21,633 nt of DNA from Thraustochytrium sp. TN22 (GCA_013306675.1 JABLUY010000273.1:1-21633); one strand, 5' to 3'. Shown: positions 1 through 8,776, counted from the first letter of the stretch. The notes: a model not told the origin generated them from the letters alone. Program-made: numbers and translations.

Positions 1-168
1 GGGCAGCCCCCCCCTTTCCGGGGACGCCGCGCCCCCCGCCCCCCCCCCCCCCCCCGCCCCCCCCCCCCCCCCCACCCCGCGCGCGCGGCAGACGCGCGCA
101 CGGCTGGCCGCGCGCGCAGCGCTACTTCGAGCTCAGGCTGAGGCAGCGCGGCGTTCTCCCGGACCATC
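1..168. repeat. C-rich edge and upstream region of the WW gene
   Basis: The first 73 bases are almost all C, with isolated G and A interruptions, followed by a CG-alternating stretch (about 76-118). This is low-complexity GC sequence upstream of the first gene. No TATA-like element is seen. Homopolymer length at such a place is often unreliable in an assembly, and it may be why the fragment ends here. Confidence 0.6.
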
Positions 169-1350
169 ATGACTACGAGGTACCCGAACAAACGCAGCTT
201 CGATCATGAGTGGAGGTTGTACGGGGAGACCGACGCGCCGCGCGCCGGCGCGGACGAGATCATGGCCGAGAATCTGGTCGAAGGTACTCTGACGGAGGAA
301 CTCGTCACCAAATACTGCACCTATCTCGGACTCGACGAGAGCGAGATTCCCACGTTTCGCTGGATTGCAGAGATGGCGCTCAGGATGCCGCTTGACGAGA
401 ACTGGAAACCCTGCATGAGCTCTGAGCACGGCTTCATGTACTTTTACAACTTCCAGACGCAAGCGACGCAATGGATGCATCCGTCCGACGAATGGGCACT
501 TTCGACGCTCGAAGAGTCGCGCGCAACCCTCGCAACCTTGCAGCAGCAGCAACAGGAGCAGCAGGAGCAGCAGCAAAAGCAGCAGGAGCAGCAGGAGCAG
601 CAGGAGCAGCATGACCCCCGGGAATCCCCCCCAGTCAAGGTCGATGCAAGCGAGGACGCAGACGAGGACCGCATGGACGACGGCAACGATTGGGACCTCG
701 TCAGCAACCACCATGTCGAAGACGACGATTTCGAGAAGATCAACCACGATGCCTGCTCGACCGCCAGCAGCTTCGCGCACGTGGGTTCGGAGTTCGCAAG
801 CCTGCAGTCCGTGCAGAGCGGAGCCTCGAGCTCCACGCGCAGCATTAGCACGCGCATGCAGGATCTGCAGGTGGAAGCCAATGAGGACGCCGCAAGCGTG
901 GCGTCCGGAAGCTCTGCGTATAGTCTTGCGAGGCGCATGGCGGGCATCCAGATGACGTCTTCGGCGGCGAGCGTGGTGTCGCAGGGCAGTCTTGCGGCAC
1001 GAATGGACGACTTGGAGATGACCAGCGCTGCTGCGACACCCTTTGTCAGAGACGAGGCCGAGAACGAAAACGAGAACGAGAACGAGGAGAGCGCCACGGG
1101 CGCCACCGGGGCCACCGGGGCCTCAGGCGCGAGCCGAGTCCCGCGCACCGATGATTGGGGAGTGCAAAATGAGCTGCAGCGTCAGTTCCCTCCTGAGGAA
1201 GGCTACATTTACGGCACTAACGACTGCGACATTGTCGCGGATCGCATCGCCCAGACATACCAGATCGTGTACGGGCACATCGCTTCTGACGCTGAGATGG
1301 CCCAGCGACTCCAACGCCACATGGACAGCATGGATAATGGGTGGCTGTGA
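169..1350 (+). CDS. CEP164-type WW-domain protein, short form
   Basis: Intronless, 393 residues. Residues 43-118 match the N-terminal module of the centriolar distal-appendage protein CEP164: a helix preceding the WW fold, then a WW domain at about 73-108. Visible WW residues are W79 in the stretch NWKPC, the aromatic strand YFY at 91-93, W102, and HP at 104-105. In animals and green algae this module helps dock basal bodies and build cilia. Next come a Gln/Glu tract (124-147), an acidic segment (154-192), a Ser/Ala-rich region with three related R-M-x-x-[LI]-x motifs (R229, R256, R278), an Asn-Glu dipeptide run (299-307) and Gly-Ala-Thr repeats (308-322). The last 60 residues look folded but I do not recognise them. 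Vertebrate CEP164 is far longer (over 1,400 residues) with long coiled coils that are absent here. The start is the first ATG. The domain call is strong; the ciliary role is inferred from it. Confidence 0.8.
   Translation: MTTRYPNKRSFDHEWRLYGETDAPRAGADEIMAENLVEGTLTEELVTKYCTYLGLDESEIPTFRWIAEMALRMPLDENWKPCMSSEHGFMYFYNFQTQATQWMHPSDEWALSTLEESRATLATLQQQQQEQQEQQQKQQEQQEQQEQHDPRESPPVKVDASEDADEDRMDDGNDWDLVSNHHVEDDDFEKINHDACSTASSFAHVGSEFASLQSVQSGASSSTRSISTRMQDLQVEANEDAASVASGSSAYSLARRMAGIQMTSSAASVVSQGSLAARMDDLEMTSAAATPFVRDEAENENENENEESATGATGATGASGASRVPRTDDWGVQNELQRQFPPEEGYIYGTNDCDIVADRIAQTYQIVYGHIASDAEMAQRLQRHMDSMDNGWL
538..609 (+). repeat. CAG/GAG tract coding Gln/Glu repeat
   Basis: An in-frame run of mainly CAG, CAA and GAG codons encodes a Gln-rich segment, residues 124-147, broken by Glu and one Lys. 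It follows the WW domain directly. Such a tract is prone to length change between strains. Confidence 0.85.
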
Positions 1351-2166
1351 GACTATCATCTTGTGATGATGGTTATGGTTCCTGACGTGCCTGACCTATT
1401 CTTCCTTTTTTTGCTCATACATGATGTTGTTACCACCACCTTCTTCACTCTTATTTTCAGCTTGCTGGCTTGTTTGCCTGCTTGCTGGCTTGCTGGCTTG
1501 CCAAGGTTGCTCACGTCCTCGCATCGGCGAGAGCCCGACCGGCTGCGGGTGCTTTTCCGGGAGCGTTGGCGGGCTACGCCACGATCTCTTCAGACTCGGA
1601 CGCGCGCTCTGTGTGCGCGCCTCGCCATTGGCGATGCATCAATGCAGCACTCTCGTCCCGGCCGCGCTCGATTGGCGCCGCAAGAGTCGGCCGGTCGTCG
1701 TCGCGGGCCTCCTGCCTCTTCTCCGGCCCGCGCGGGCCATGGCCAGGCGCCTTCCGAGCGAGTTCCTGTTCACGTTTCGAGTTCCTGCCTCTGATGTAGT
1801 CGGAGTAGGCTGGTAGGTTTTCCCTCAGAAGCGGACTCGTGCACGATGGCGCACAATCCAATTTGCCACGCTCAGCGCCTGGCACGCGCGCGGGCGCGGC
1901 GGCAATCCGTCAATCAACCAACCAAGCCTCGATCAACGCTCCCGCGGCCGCCGGCAGCCCGACCGCACGCACGCGCGCGTCGCTCGCTCGCCCGCTCGCT
2001 CGCTCGCTCGCTCGGGGGCGGCGCAGAGGCGCGGCCGCGCGGCGCGGCGAGGCGGGGCGCGCAGTCGCGCATCGCCGAGGTACGGGCGCGAGGTCGCGCT
2101 CCCGGCCGACTCCTCCGCCTCCACGCGCGTGGGCCGCTCCGCGCGGCGCGGCGAGAAAGAGGCAAG
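1351..2166. other. Intergenic region and 5' leader of the 345-aa gene
   Basis: This stretch holds the 3' end of the WW gene and the upstream region of the next gene. A pyrimidine-rich segment with direct repeats of CTTGCTGG lies at about 1460-1503. A (CGCT)n microsatellite lies at 1981-2014. The following 150 bases are very GC-rich. Open frames reach back into this leader, but their composition (Arg/Ala/Pro-rich, following the CGCT repeat) does not look coding. I see no gene here. Confidence 0.6.
1981..2014. repeat. (CGCT)n microsatellite
   Basis: This tetranucleotide run has one interruption (CGCC) and lies about 150 bases upstream of the next gene's start. The same tetranucleotide recurs near 3262-3323, so it is a recurrent microsatellite type in this genome. 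Confidence 0.85.
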
Positions 2167-3204
2167 ATGGCGGAGGTGATGTTCTCGTGGGAGGGGCGCA
2201 ACGTGAACCTGAAGCTGGCGCGCAGCGTGGTGCGGCACCTCGCGGAAAACCACGCGCGGCTCGCCGAGGTCGGGCCGACGCAGGGCCTGCGCGACATCCT
2301 GAGCTGGCTGCAGACGGCTCGGCCTTCGGACCCGAACTTCTCGGCGCTCTCGCAGCGCTACGCGACCAACGCGGACTTCAACACTGTGCTGGACTTCTTG
2401 CGCGCCTTCGACTATGAGAGCATGAAGCGCACCTTCCCCAAACAGTGCGGCTCGCTCTGGATGGCCACACGCGGCGTGCTGCGCAAGCTCACGCAGGCTG
2501 CGGAGAGCGGCGCGCCAGTGCAGTCTCCCAGCACGGCGCATATTGGCGTCGCGGTCGCCGAGGAGGAGCAGCCCACCGTCAAGTACGAGTATTCGGCCCA
2601 GTCTAGCGCCCAGTATATCAAGGAGGGCGCCGACGACGTGGCCTTTGAGGCGCTCATGATGCTCAGCAATCCGCATCAGCTCAGTCAGGAGGACACGCTT
2701 CAGCTCGTGCAGGCGCATCAGACGCTGTCCACGGTGCTCGGCGACCTCGAGCTGCTGCTCGGCTCCTTCAGCGGCCCCGGCGGCGCGGCCTCGGCCTTCG
2801 GCGGTGGCAGCGGCAGTGGCTCGGGCGGCGACGGCGCCTCCGGCTCGCCCGGCTCCACGCCGCCCGGCAGCCCGCACGACTTTTATCCGCCCTCGAGCCC
2901 GGGCGGCAGCTCCTCGGGCGGCGGCACGGACGGTGGCTTCTCGCCTGGTTCCGGCGGCTGCGGCAATGGCGCCTACACCTGGTACGCTTCCTTTGTGGCC
3001 GCGGCTGGCGAGACCATCTCGCTCGCCGACAAGTTCTCCAACCTCTCGATTGCCACGGCCGCCGCGCACGCGCGCGAGCTCGTCGGCAAGGCATCCAACC
3101 TGCTCACAACCAAGGCGCCTCCCAGCTCCGCCGCCAAGGCGCACACGCAGTCTGCGGCCACTCTAGGCATTCAGGACTCGATGAGTCGCTCAGCCTTTGA
3201 CTGA
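2167..3204 (+). CDS. Unrecognised 345-aa protein with Gly/Ser linker
   Basis: I do not recognise this family. The start at 2167 is preferred because it has a strong initiation context (AAG ATG G) and because the open frame upstream is low-complexity Arg/Ala sequence. Residues 1-115 look like a compact helical domain (MFSWEGRNVNLKLARSVVRH, then a Leu/Trp/Phe-patterned helical stretch). Residues 135-200 are a second probably helical segment ending in a Leu-rich helix (LGDLELLLGSF). Residues 201-268 are a Gly/Ser/Pro-rich flexible linker. A third helical segment follows at 270-315 and a Ser/Ala tail ends in SRSAFD. There is no signal peptide and no membrane span, so a cytosolic or nuclear location is likely. 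It converges on the PIG-X-like gene, with 236 bases between the stop codons. The reading frame is convincing; the function is unknown. Confidence 0.7.
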   Translation: MAEVMFSWEGRNVNLKLARSVVRHLAENHARLAEVGPTQGLRDILSWLQTARPSDPNFSALSQRYATNADFNTVLDFLRAFDYESMKRTFPKQCGSLWMATRGVLRKLTQAAESGAPVQSPSTAHIGVAVAEEEQPTVKYEYSAQSSAQYIKEGADDVAFEALMMLSNPHQLSQEDTLQLVQAHQTLSTVLGDLELLLGSFSGPGGAASAFGGGSGSGSGGDGASGSPGSTPPGSPHDFYPPSSPGGSSSGGGTDGGFSPGSGGCGNGAYTWYASFVAAAGETISLADKFSNLSIATAAAHARELVGKASNLLTTKAPPSSAAKAHTQSAATLGIQDSMSRSAFD

Positions 3205-3440
3205 GCACGAGCAAGCAAGCTCTCGATCTCTTTCGCTCGTTCCCTTTCTCTCTCTCTCTCTCGCTCGCTCGCTCGTTTCCCCCCATCTCACTCTCTCTCC
3301 CTCCTCGCTCGCTCGCTCGCTCGGTTCCTGTTTGACACGTGGTCGGTGGTACCATGGTAGTGTATAAGTTACCCGTAAATGATGATGCTGATGATAAAAG
3401 CAAGCTTGCCGCTCGCGCCGTACGTGCGTGCAGGCAGGCC
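3205..3440. repeat. Convergent intergenic spacer with CT/CGCT microsatellites
   Basis: This spacer separates two convergent stop codons. It is dominated by pyrimidine runs on the + strand: (CT)n at 3246-3261, then (CGCT)n at about 3262-3275 and 3305-3323. It should contain the 3' ends of both transcripts. I see no clear AATAAA signal. Confidence 0.7.
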
Positions 3441-4139
3441 TCAGACCTCTTTCTTGGCGCCTGCCGACCGCGAACCCCGCGTCATCATCAAGAGCACAAC
3501 GAGCGCGAGCGCGCCCAGCATCGTTACACCTGCTGTCACAGCGTGCACCACGGGAGCATCCGCCAGGGAACCCACCGGTACACGGACAATGACATCCTCG
3601 GCACTAGCAGCCCCCAAGGCGATCCAGCGCAGCTTGGCCAGCGCCGAGTCCGAGGCCAAAAAGTCCGGCGCCCACGCCTCCCCGCTGCATCCCAGCCAAA
3701 TCTCAGATGGCGGTGCCAGCCTGGCCTCAGCGAAAGCGTCCAGCGCCGGCGCCTGATAGCGCAAGTGAAAGGGCATGACGAGCTCTGCAGCGAGCTCGTC
3801 GCCCCGCGAGCTCAGCGTTGTGTCGGTGGCGACCGCGGCCACCGCGAAGGGCTGCGAGACCTCAGCTGGCCGCTCCACGTCCATGCCGTTCTCTAGTCCG
3901 ATGCCGACCACCACGGGCACGCCTGGCAGCTGCAGCCTGCGCTGCTCCGTTGTTTCGTCCAGGTCCACGTACACCTCGCGCGGCAGCTTCTCCACGAGCG
4001 CGATGGCGCTGCAGTCCGCTACGTTGGCGTCGGCTGGACCCTCGCTGCCGTCACCTCTGCGCACGAGAACACGGGTGCGCAGCGTGAGGTGGAAGCCCTC
4101 GCCCTCCGCGTGCCGCGCCTCCAGCGCCGCGCGCGTCAT
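3441..4139 (-). CDS. PIG-X / Pbn1-like subunit of GPI mannosyltransferase I
   Basis: Resembles PIG-X (yeast Pbn1), the partner that stabilises PIG-M in the ER membrane for the first mannose addition to GPI precursors. Family landmarks appear in order over 232 residues: a GFH start to the lumenal domain (15-17), LPREVYVDLDE (52-62), MPFHLRYQAP (122-131), a Cys preceded by a Pro-Pro stretch (143-151), DVIVRVPVG (182-190), and one C-terminal membrane span at about 197-220. The cytosolic tail ends in KKEV, which fits the KKxx ER-retrieval signal. The order and spacing match the animal protein closely. The oddity is the N-terminus: the first ATG starts only about 14 residues before the GFH motif and gives no signal peptide, although this is expected to be a type I membrane protein. 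The frame stays open upstream to 4349 without another ATG. Either a signal exon is spliced on or translation starts at a non-AUG codon, so the 5' boundary is probably incomplete. Confidence 0.8.
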   Translation of the reverse strand: MTRAALEARHAEGEGFHLTLRTRVLVRRGDGSEGPADANVADCSAIALVEKLPREVYVDLDETTEQRRLQLPGVPVVVGIGLENGMDVERPAEVSQPFAVAAVATDTTLSSRGDELAAELVMPFHLRYQAPALDAFAEARLAPPSEIWLGCSGEAWAPDFLASDSALAKLRWIALGAASAEDVIVRVPVGSLADAPVVHAVTAGVTMLGALALVVLLMMTRGSRSAGAKKEV

Positions 4140-6662
4140 GCTCGCCTTTCTTCTGTTGAAGGCTTCAACTTGAGCGGATCGTGAATGGTTGTTGTCTGTG
4201 TTGACTGTCTCGGACAGGGGTGCCAGGGTGCCAGCGCTGAGCGGTGCTGAGAAGGTGAAGATGCCAGACCAAAACAGGGGACGGCGCCCCTGGCAATGGC
4301 AATCAACGCGAAGAGGCAGAAAATAACAAAGGTTACATGATTTGCTTTTTTACATCAGAAACAAAACAGCCCGCAGGTCTGTAGATCGAAGAAGATGCAG
4401 GGGCCACAACCGTCAGTAAAGCTGCTGCTTGAAAGCATGTACACCCAACCGCACCCCTCTCCCAGAAAAGCGACGAAGCACTACTGCACGCGCTTGCACG
4501 GATGATGAGCTCAGAAGGAAGGCAGATTTGGACAAAAGTTTCACAGAGCCATGAGCTCGTCAATCCAAGATTTTCACATCCAAAGGGTTCATCCATGCTC
4601 GGTCCGTGCTAGAGCGCGCACACAGGCTTCGTCAGCTCCTTGCCCCCCCCCCCCCGGTCTCTCTCTCTCTCTCTCTCTGGGTCCGCGCGGCGCAGGCGGA
4701 TCGCGCTCCTCAGCGATCTTGGTGATTAAAATGTCATCAGGTGATCAAGAGTAGCAAGTACGTGATCCTCCCCGGAGCTCGGTCCGCCGCGCCGCGCTCG
4801 ACCATTGCCTTTCCCACCACTCGCCCGTCGACCTTTTTGTGTGTCGTACGCACCGTATGGGATGTGTGTGTGTCGTGTGTACAGCCGCGGATCGAAGTCG
4901 AATTGCTTGGCAAAGTGCTGTGAATCGTCACCGACGGGTTAGTCAACCGCTCGCACATCCTGCATGACTTGGCGAGGCGATGGCTTCGTGACCGGAGGCA
5001 GAGCGAGCGAGCCTACGGAGCGCCGACGACGAGGTCCAGTCCTCTGAATAACACGTTCATCAGGTGGCGCGACAAATATAGTGAGCTGGTGTCGCTCAGA
5101 AGACCGTCGTGTATGGATATCGTCACAGGACCATGACTCTTCGTCTCTCTCTCGGCGCTCCGTGGCACTCTTTCTCTCTCGCCCGTCGGAGCGGGGGCAT
5201 AGTATCGGATAATGGGTGAGGTTTCATCCGCAACGAGGCCGCCCCACTTGAGGACGACCACTCAGCGTGGTGCATGACAATCTCGTATGTCTTCATCTAC
5301 TGGCCTGCCAGCCTTTTCCTGTCGCCATCGCCTCGCGAAGAATCTTCAAGAGAGAAGCTTACCACAGCATTTCGGACGACGACGATCGGGTGGACGCCCG
5401 CCAAAGGGTAGACTACATGGCAGTGCTGATGATGCTGATGAGAGGAAAAAGTCAGTCTCTCTGTCTGTATGCATGAATACCGGCCTGCGCCTCGGACCAG
5501 CCCGCCCTCTCGTTGCCTCCCCTTCCCTCACGCCCACGGACTGTGCGACGAGTATGACCCGGAGACAGCAAACGGACAATCGCTGCGGCCTTAAGGCTCG
5601 TCTCGGCCACGCAGGCCACGGAAACACGGAGCCAGTTGAATGCCGCGACCCATGTGCTTGCAAAACGCAAGCACGAGTCACGACCCAACCCCGGTCGCCG
5701 CGGCCGCGCACCTTTACTTTCCCACAAGTCGTCCAGGGATCCTCCCCGTGAAAAACCGGAGAAGTTCCTCCTTCAAGTGGGCTGGATGTCCTCCACGCGC
5801 ACTACACCGCGCTCCTTGCCCGCCCCGCCCCGTCTCGGCCCGCCTCGACTCGCCCCGCCCAAGACCCTGCTCCCGTCCCCGCCATTCGCTTGCCATGGCC
5901 AATGGATATCCGCGGGCCGACGGCACGGGTAGCGCCCCACCAAGGCGAGCGCCGCCCTCGCGCGCCAGCCTCGCGCCTCTGTTGCACTTGACTCAGCAAA
6001 AATGGCATAGTCACCGTCTTGTCAGCTCCCCCTACGCGAGCGCAGGGGCATCGAGACGGCCGGCTTGATGTGCTTGCCCTCCTCCTCCTCTAGCTTGGCC
6101 ACCACCACCTCGTCCTCCTCCTCCTCCTCCTCGCCCTCAAACCCCAGCTTGTACGCACCTGAACTGCGACAGCAGCGGCAGCAGCAGCAGCGGCGCCGGC
6201 GCCGGCGGCTATGCGCACGGCCGCGCGGCGCGACGTGCGCCGCGCGGCCGCGGCCAGCGGAGGCTGGCCGAAGAGAATGTGGTTTGCTTGGTTTGATTCT
6301 GCGGCGCTGCTGCTCCGTCCTGCCTGCCTGCTCCATCAGTTGGATGGATGGATGGGAGCGCGAACCGTCGCCAGGATAACGCTGCAGTTACAGAAACCGC
6401 ATGACGATGGTGTCATCAGGGAGGCTCGCTTGGCCGCTCGGTCAGGCTCGAGAGCCAAGGCGAGCCTGACGCAGACTGTAGCTTAGTTTTTCAATGACTG
6501 TGAGGCCAGCGAGCGCTGCACTCTGCACTCACTGGCAAGGAATAATGGATGGACGGAGTCCGACGGAGCCAGCTAGGCCTACCTAAAGCGAGCAAAATGA
6601 TCAAGATGAGCTCTCGTTCTCTTCATTGGCTGACGTGCGGAGGCGCTAGGCCTAAGAGTGTC
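4140..6662. other. Long region without a convincing gene
   Basis: This lies upstream of the PIG-X-like gene and downstream of the flavoprotein gene. Contents seen: an open, ATG-free extension of the PIG-X frame at 4140-4349 (minus strand); a poly-C then (CT)n tract at 4643-4678; GC-box-like CCGCCCC repeats at about 5816-5872; CTCCTC repeats at 6080-6135; CAG/GCC repeats at 6170-6210; and a GGAT run near 6342-6357. Several open frames of 60-150 codons exist on both strands, but all look like repeat or composition products and resemble no known protein. A short or spliced gene cannot be excluded. Confidence 0.5.
4643..4678. repeat. Poly-C followed by (CT)n
   Basis: Thirteen or so C residues are followed by GG and then about eleven CT dinucleotides. 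It is simple-sequence DNA in an otherwise unremarkable stretch. Confidence 0.85.
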
Positions 6663-8060
6663 TTACTTGAAGGTGGACTCGCCGAAAAACTGCATTTCCA
6701 TCTCGTTGATCCAGACGTCCTTGGCGGCGCCCCACTCGGGCGTAGGGCCCTCGCTGCGAAAGCCGGCGGGCCCGTCTTCGTCCGGGAGGAGCTTGGGCTC
6801 GATGAGGATGCCCTGGCCGAAACCAGTCTCGGCGAAGCAGCGCGCGATGCGCTTCTTGCTGACGGCGTCGCGGGCCTCCTCAACGGAGGCGCCGTCGAGG
6901 ACGGCGTTGAGGAGGGCGGCGACGTTGGCGCCAGCAATGGCGGCGAAGGCACCGGACTTGGGGTGGGGCTTGGGCGGTTCGGAGGGAAGCATCATCCAGC
7001 TGGCGTCGCCAATGCAAAAGACAGAGTCCTTCTTGGACTCCATGGTGAGGATGTCGACGGGGACGAAGCCCTTGGGGTTGCAGAGCGCCTTGAGCAGGTC
7101 CGGCGCGCGCTGCGGGTAGGTGCCGATGAGCGCGTCGTACTTGATCTCTTCGCCGTCGCCGTCGCCCTCGGCGGGCTTGAACTCGATGACCTTGTCGTCG
7201 GTGCGCACCTTGACGGGCTTGATGCCGTGCTTGTACTCAATGTTGCGATCCTCGCAGGCGGCGAGGAAGACCTTCTTGGGCACGGGCCCGCCGAAGGGAA
7301 AGGGCGAGGCGGGCGTGGTGAAGATGACGCGCACGCTGTCGCGCACGCCGCGCTTCTGGAGCAGCTCGTCGACGAGAAAGGCGTACTCGAAGGGCGCGGG
7401 CGGGCACTTGTACGGCATGGCGGCCGTGGTGATGAGCACGGAGCCGCCCTCGGGCACGGCGTCCACGGCCTCGCGGATCTTCTCGGTGTCGAGCTCGTTG
7501 CAGATGTTGAGCATGCCCTCGGCGAGGCCCGGCACGGAGCTCGGGTCGCTGATGACGCCCGTGCCGAGCACCAGGTAGTCGTACGAGAGCGTCTCCGAGT
7601 CACTGCCCTCGACCGTGGCGATGCGCACGGTCTTGCCGTCCGTGTCGATGGCCTCGGCCTTCCAGCCGAAGCACTTGCGCACCTTGCTGCTGATGCGCGC
7701 GTCGTTGAGGTCGTGCGTGATGTCGTCCCAGGTCTTGCGGCCGTCCAGCACGTACTGCATGCAGCCGCGGATCATGAAGGTGGTGCCGACATTCACTAGC
7801 GTCACCTCGACGCGTTCCGCGTCGAGCGCGTCGCCCAGGCCCTGCACCAGCGTCAGCCCTCCGAAGCCCGCTCCGATGACCACCACGTGCGGCGCCTGTG
7901 CGGGCGCGGTCCGCTCCGCCTCGGCCGCGGGCGCCTCCGCCGCGGGCGTCTCCGCGGCCGCGGCCGTCGCCGCGGCCGCCGCCGGGGCCTCCTGCACGCT
8001 TGCCTGCTGCGCGGCGGCGGCCTTCTTGCCGCCGCCGTCCGAGCTCGCCACGCAGCCCAT
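6663..8060 (-). CDS. FCSD/sulfide:quinone reductase-family flavoprotein with MGC N-terminus
   Basis: A two-dinucleotide-domain flavoprotein of the sulfide dehydrogenase type. Counting from the ATG at 8060 (465 residues): the FAD-binding GAGFGG is at 63-68, the LVLGTG strand at 163-168, Cys219 in PYKCPPAPFEYAF, the second FAD motif GDASW at 351-355, PHPKSG at 365-370, and Cys408 in RCFAETG. The Cys219/Cys408 pair, PKSG and the C-terminal ending (W450, then FFG at 458-460) resemble the flavoprotein chain of flavocytochrome c sulfide dehydrogenase, whose two redox cysteines take electrons from sulfide. The sulfide substrate is inferred, not shown. The preferred start has A at -3 and G at +4 and yields MGCVASS, a myristoylation/palmitoylation-type N-terminus. 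An earlier in-frame ATG at 8198 would add 46 Ala/Gly-rich residues and bury that motif. Residues 14-57 are an Ala/Pro/Glu linker. No haem-binding CxxCH is present. Confidence 0.8.
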   Translation of the reverse strand: MGCVASSDGGGKKAAAAQQASVQEAPAAAAATAAAAETPAAEAPAAEAERTAPAQAPHVVVIGAGFGGLTLVQGLGDALDAERVEVTLVNVGTTFMIRGCMQYVLDGRKTWDDITHDLNDARISSKVRKCFGWKAEAIDTDGKTVRIATVEGSDSETLSYDYLVLGTGVISDPSSVPGLAEGMLNICNELDTEKIREAVDAVPEGGSVLITTAAMPYKCPPAPFEYAFLVDELLQKRGVRDSVRVIFTTPASPFPFGGPVPKKVFLAACEDRNIEYKHGIKPVKVRTDDKVIEFKPAEGDGDGEEIKYDALIGTYPQRAPDLLKALCNPKGFVPVDILTMESKKDSVFCIGDASWMMLPSEPPKPHPKSGAFAAIAGANVAALLNAVLDGASVEEARDAVSKKRIARCFAETGFGQGILIEPKLLPDEDGPAGFRSEGPTPEWGAAKDVWINEMEMQFFGESTFK

Positions 8061-8743
8061 GCTGCTGCCTCCGCGCTCTCCGCGCGCCCCTCCTCCCGCG
8101 CCGCGCGCCGCCGCCTCCTCCGCCGCTGCCTCTCGCGCGCCTCCGCCGCTCGGCGCTTTGCCCTCCGGCGCAATGCCCGCGCAGACGTTGACGGCCATCT
8201 GCCCCCCGCTCTCACTCACACGCGCAACAGCGGCTCAAGCTCCAACTTGGAATGCCACGCGGGTCACTCTCCGGCCCCCTCGCGTCCCCGCCGCGCGGCG
8301 GTACCTGCCGGGCCGCGCCGTGCTCGGCGTGCACAAGCTGCAGCGCGGCGGCGCTCGCCGCCCCGCTCCGGCGCTCCGAGCCCGCGACCGCTGCGACGCG
8401 GCGTGGGAAAAATCCGCGCTACACGGACACGGCACGCGCCGCGCTCGAGCGCAGCCCGCAGAACTTGAAGGCGCGGCGGGCGGCGAGGCGCGGGCGCCCG
8501 CGGCGCGCGCGGCGGCGGCGGGCTCGAGCTCGAGGGCGCGGCCCGGTGACCGGCGCACCGCTCACGCGCGTGCGGGGGCGTGCGGGTGTGCAGTTGGCGT
8601 TAGTTGGAGGTGGCCACGGCGGGTGGCCGGCGGCCGGGGCGGCCGGCGGCGCGCGAAGAGAGAGGCAGAGCTTGCCAAGGACCACTGCAGAGCTGGCAGG
8701 GCGGCCGCTCAGGCTGGCGACGGATTGCGAGGTGAACCCCGGG

Positions 8744-8776
8744 GCGAGGCGATGGCGAGGCGATGGCGAGGCGATG
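8744..8776. repeat. 11-bp tandem repeat, three copies
   Basis: Three exact head-to-tail copies of GCGAGGCGATG, followed by TCTGCTCTGC-type repeats to about 8850. This is a small minisatellite with no coding content. Its GCGAGG..GCGATG composition loosely recalls the larger satellite near 16.5-17.6 kb, but the units are not the same. Confidence 0.8.

Noticed and set aside
1846-2166. N-terminal extension of the 345-aa protein from an ATG at 1846
   Set aside because: The added 107 residues are Arg/Ala/Pro low-complexity translated from the CGCT repeat and GC-rich leader. The ATG at 2167 has a far better context.
6022-6379. Small open frames with poly-Glu or poly-Arg/Gln on either strand
   Set aside because: They are translations of CTC/CAG/GCC simple repeats; no flanking conserved sequence is seen.
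6549-7799. 416-codon plus-strand open frame opposite the flavoprotein
   Set aside because: It is an antisense shadow of the FCSD-type gene, whose FAD motifs are unambiguous on the minus strand.
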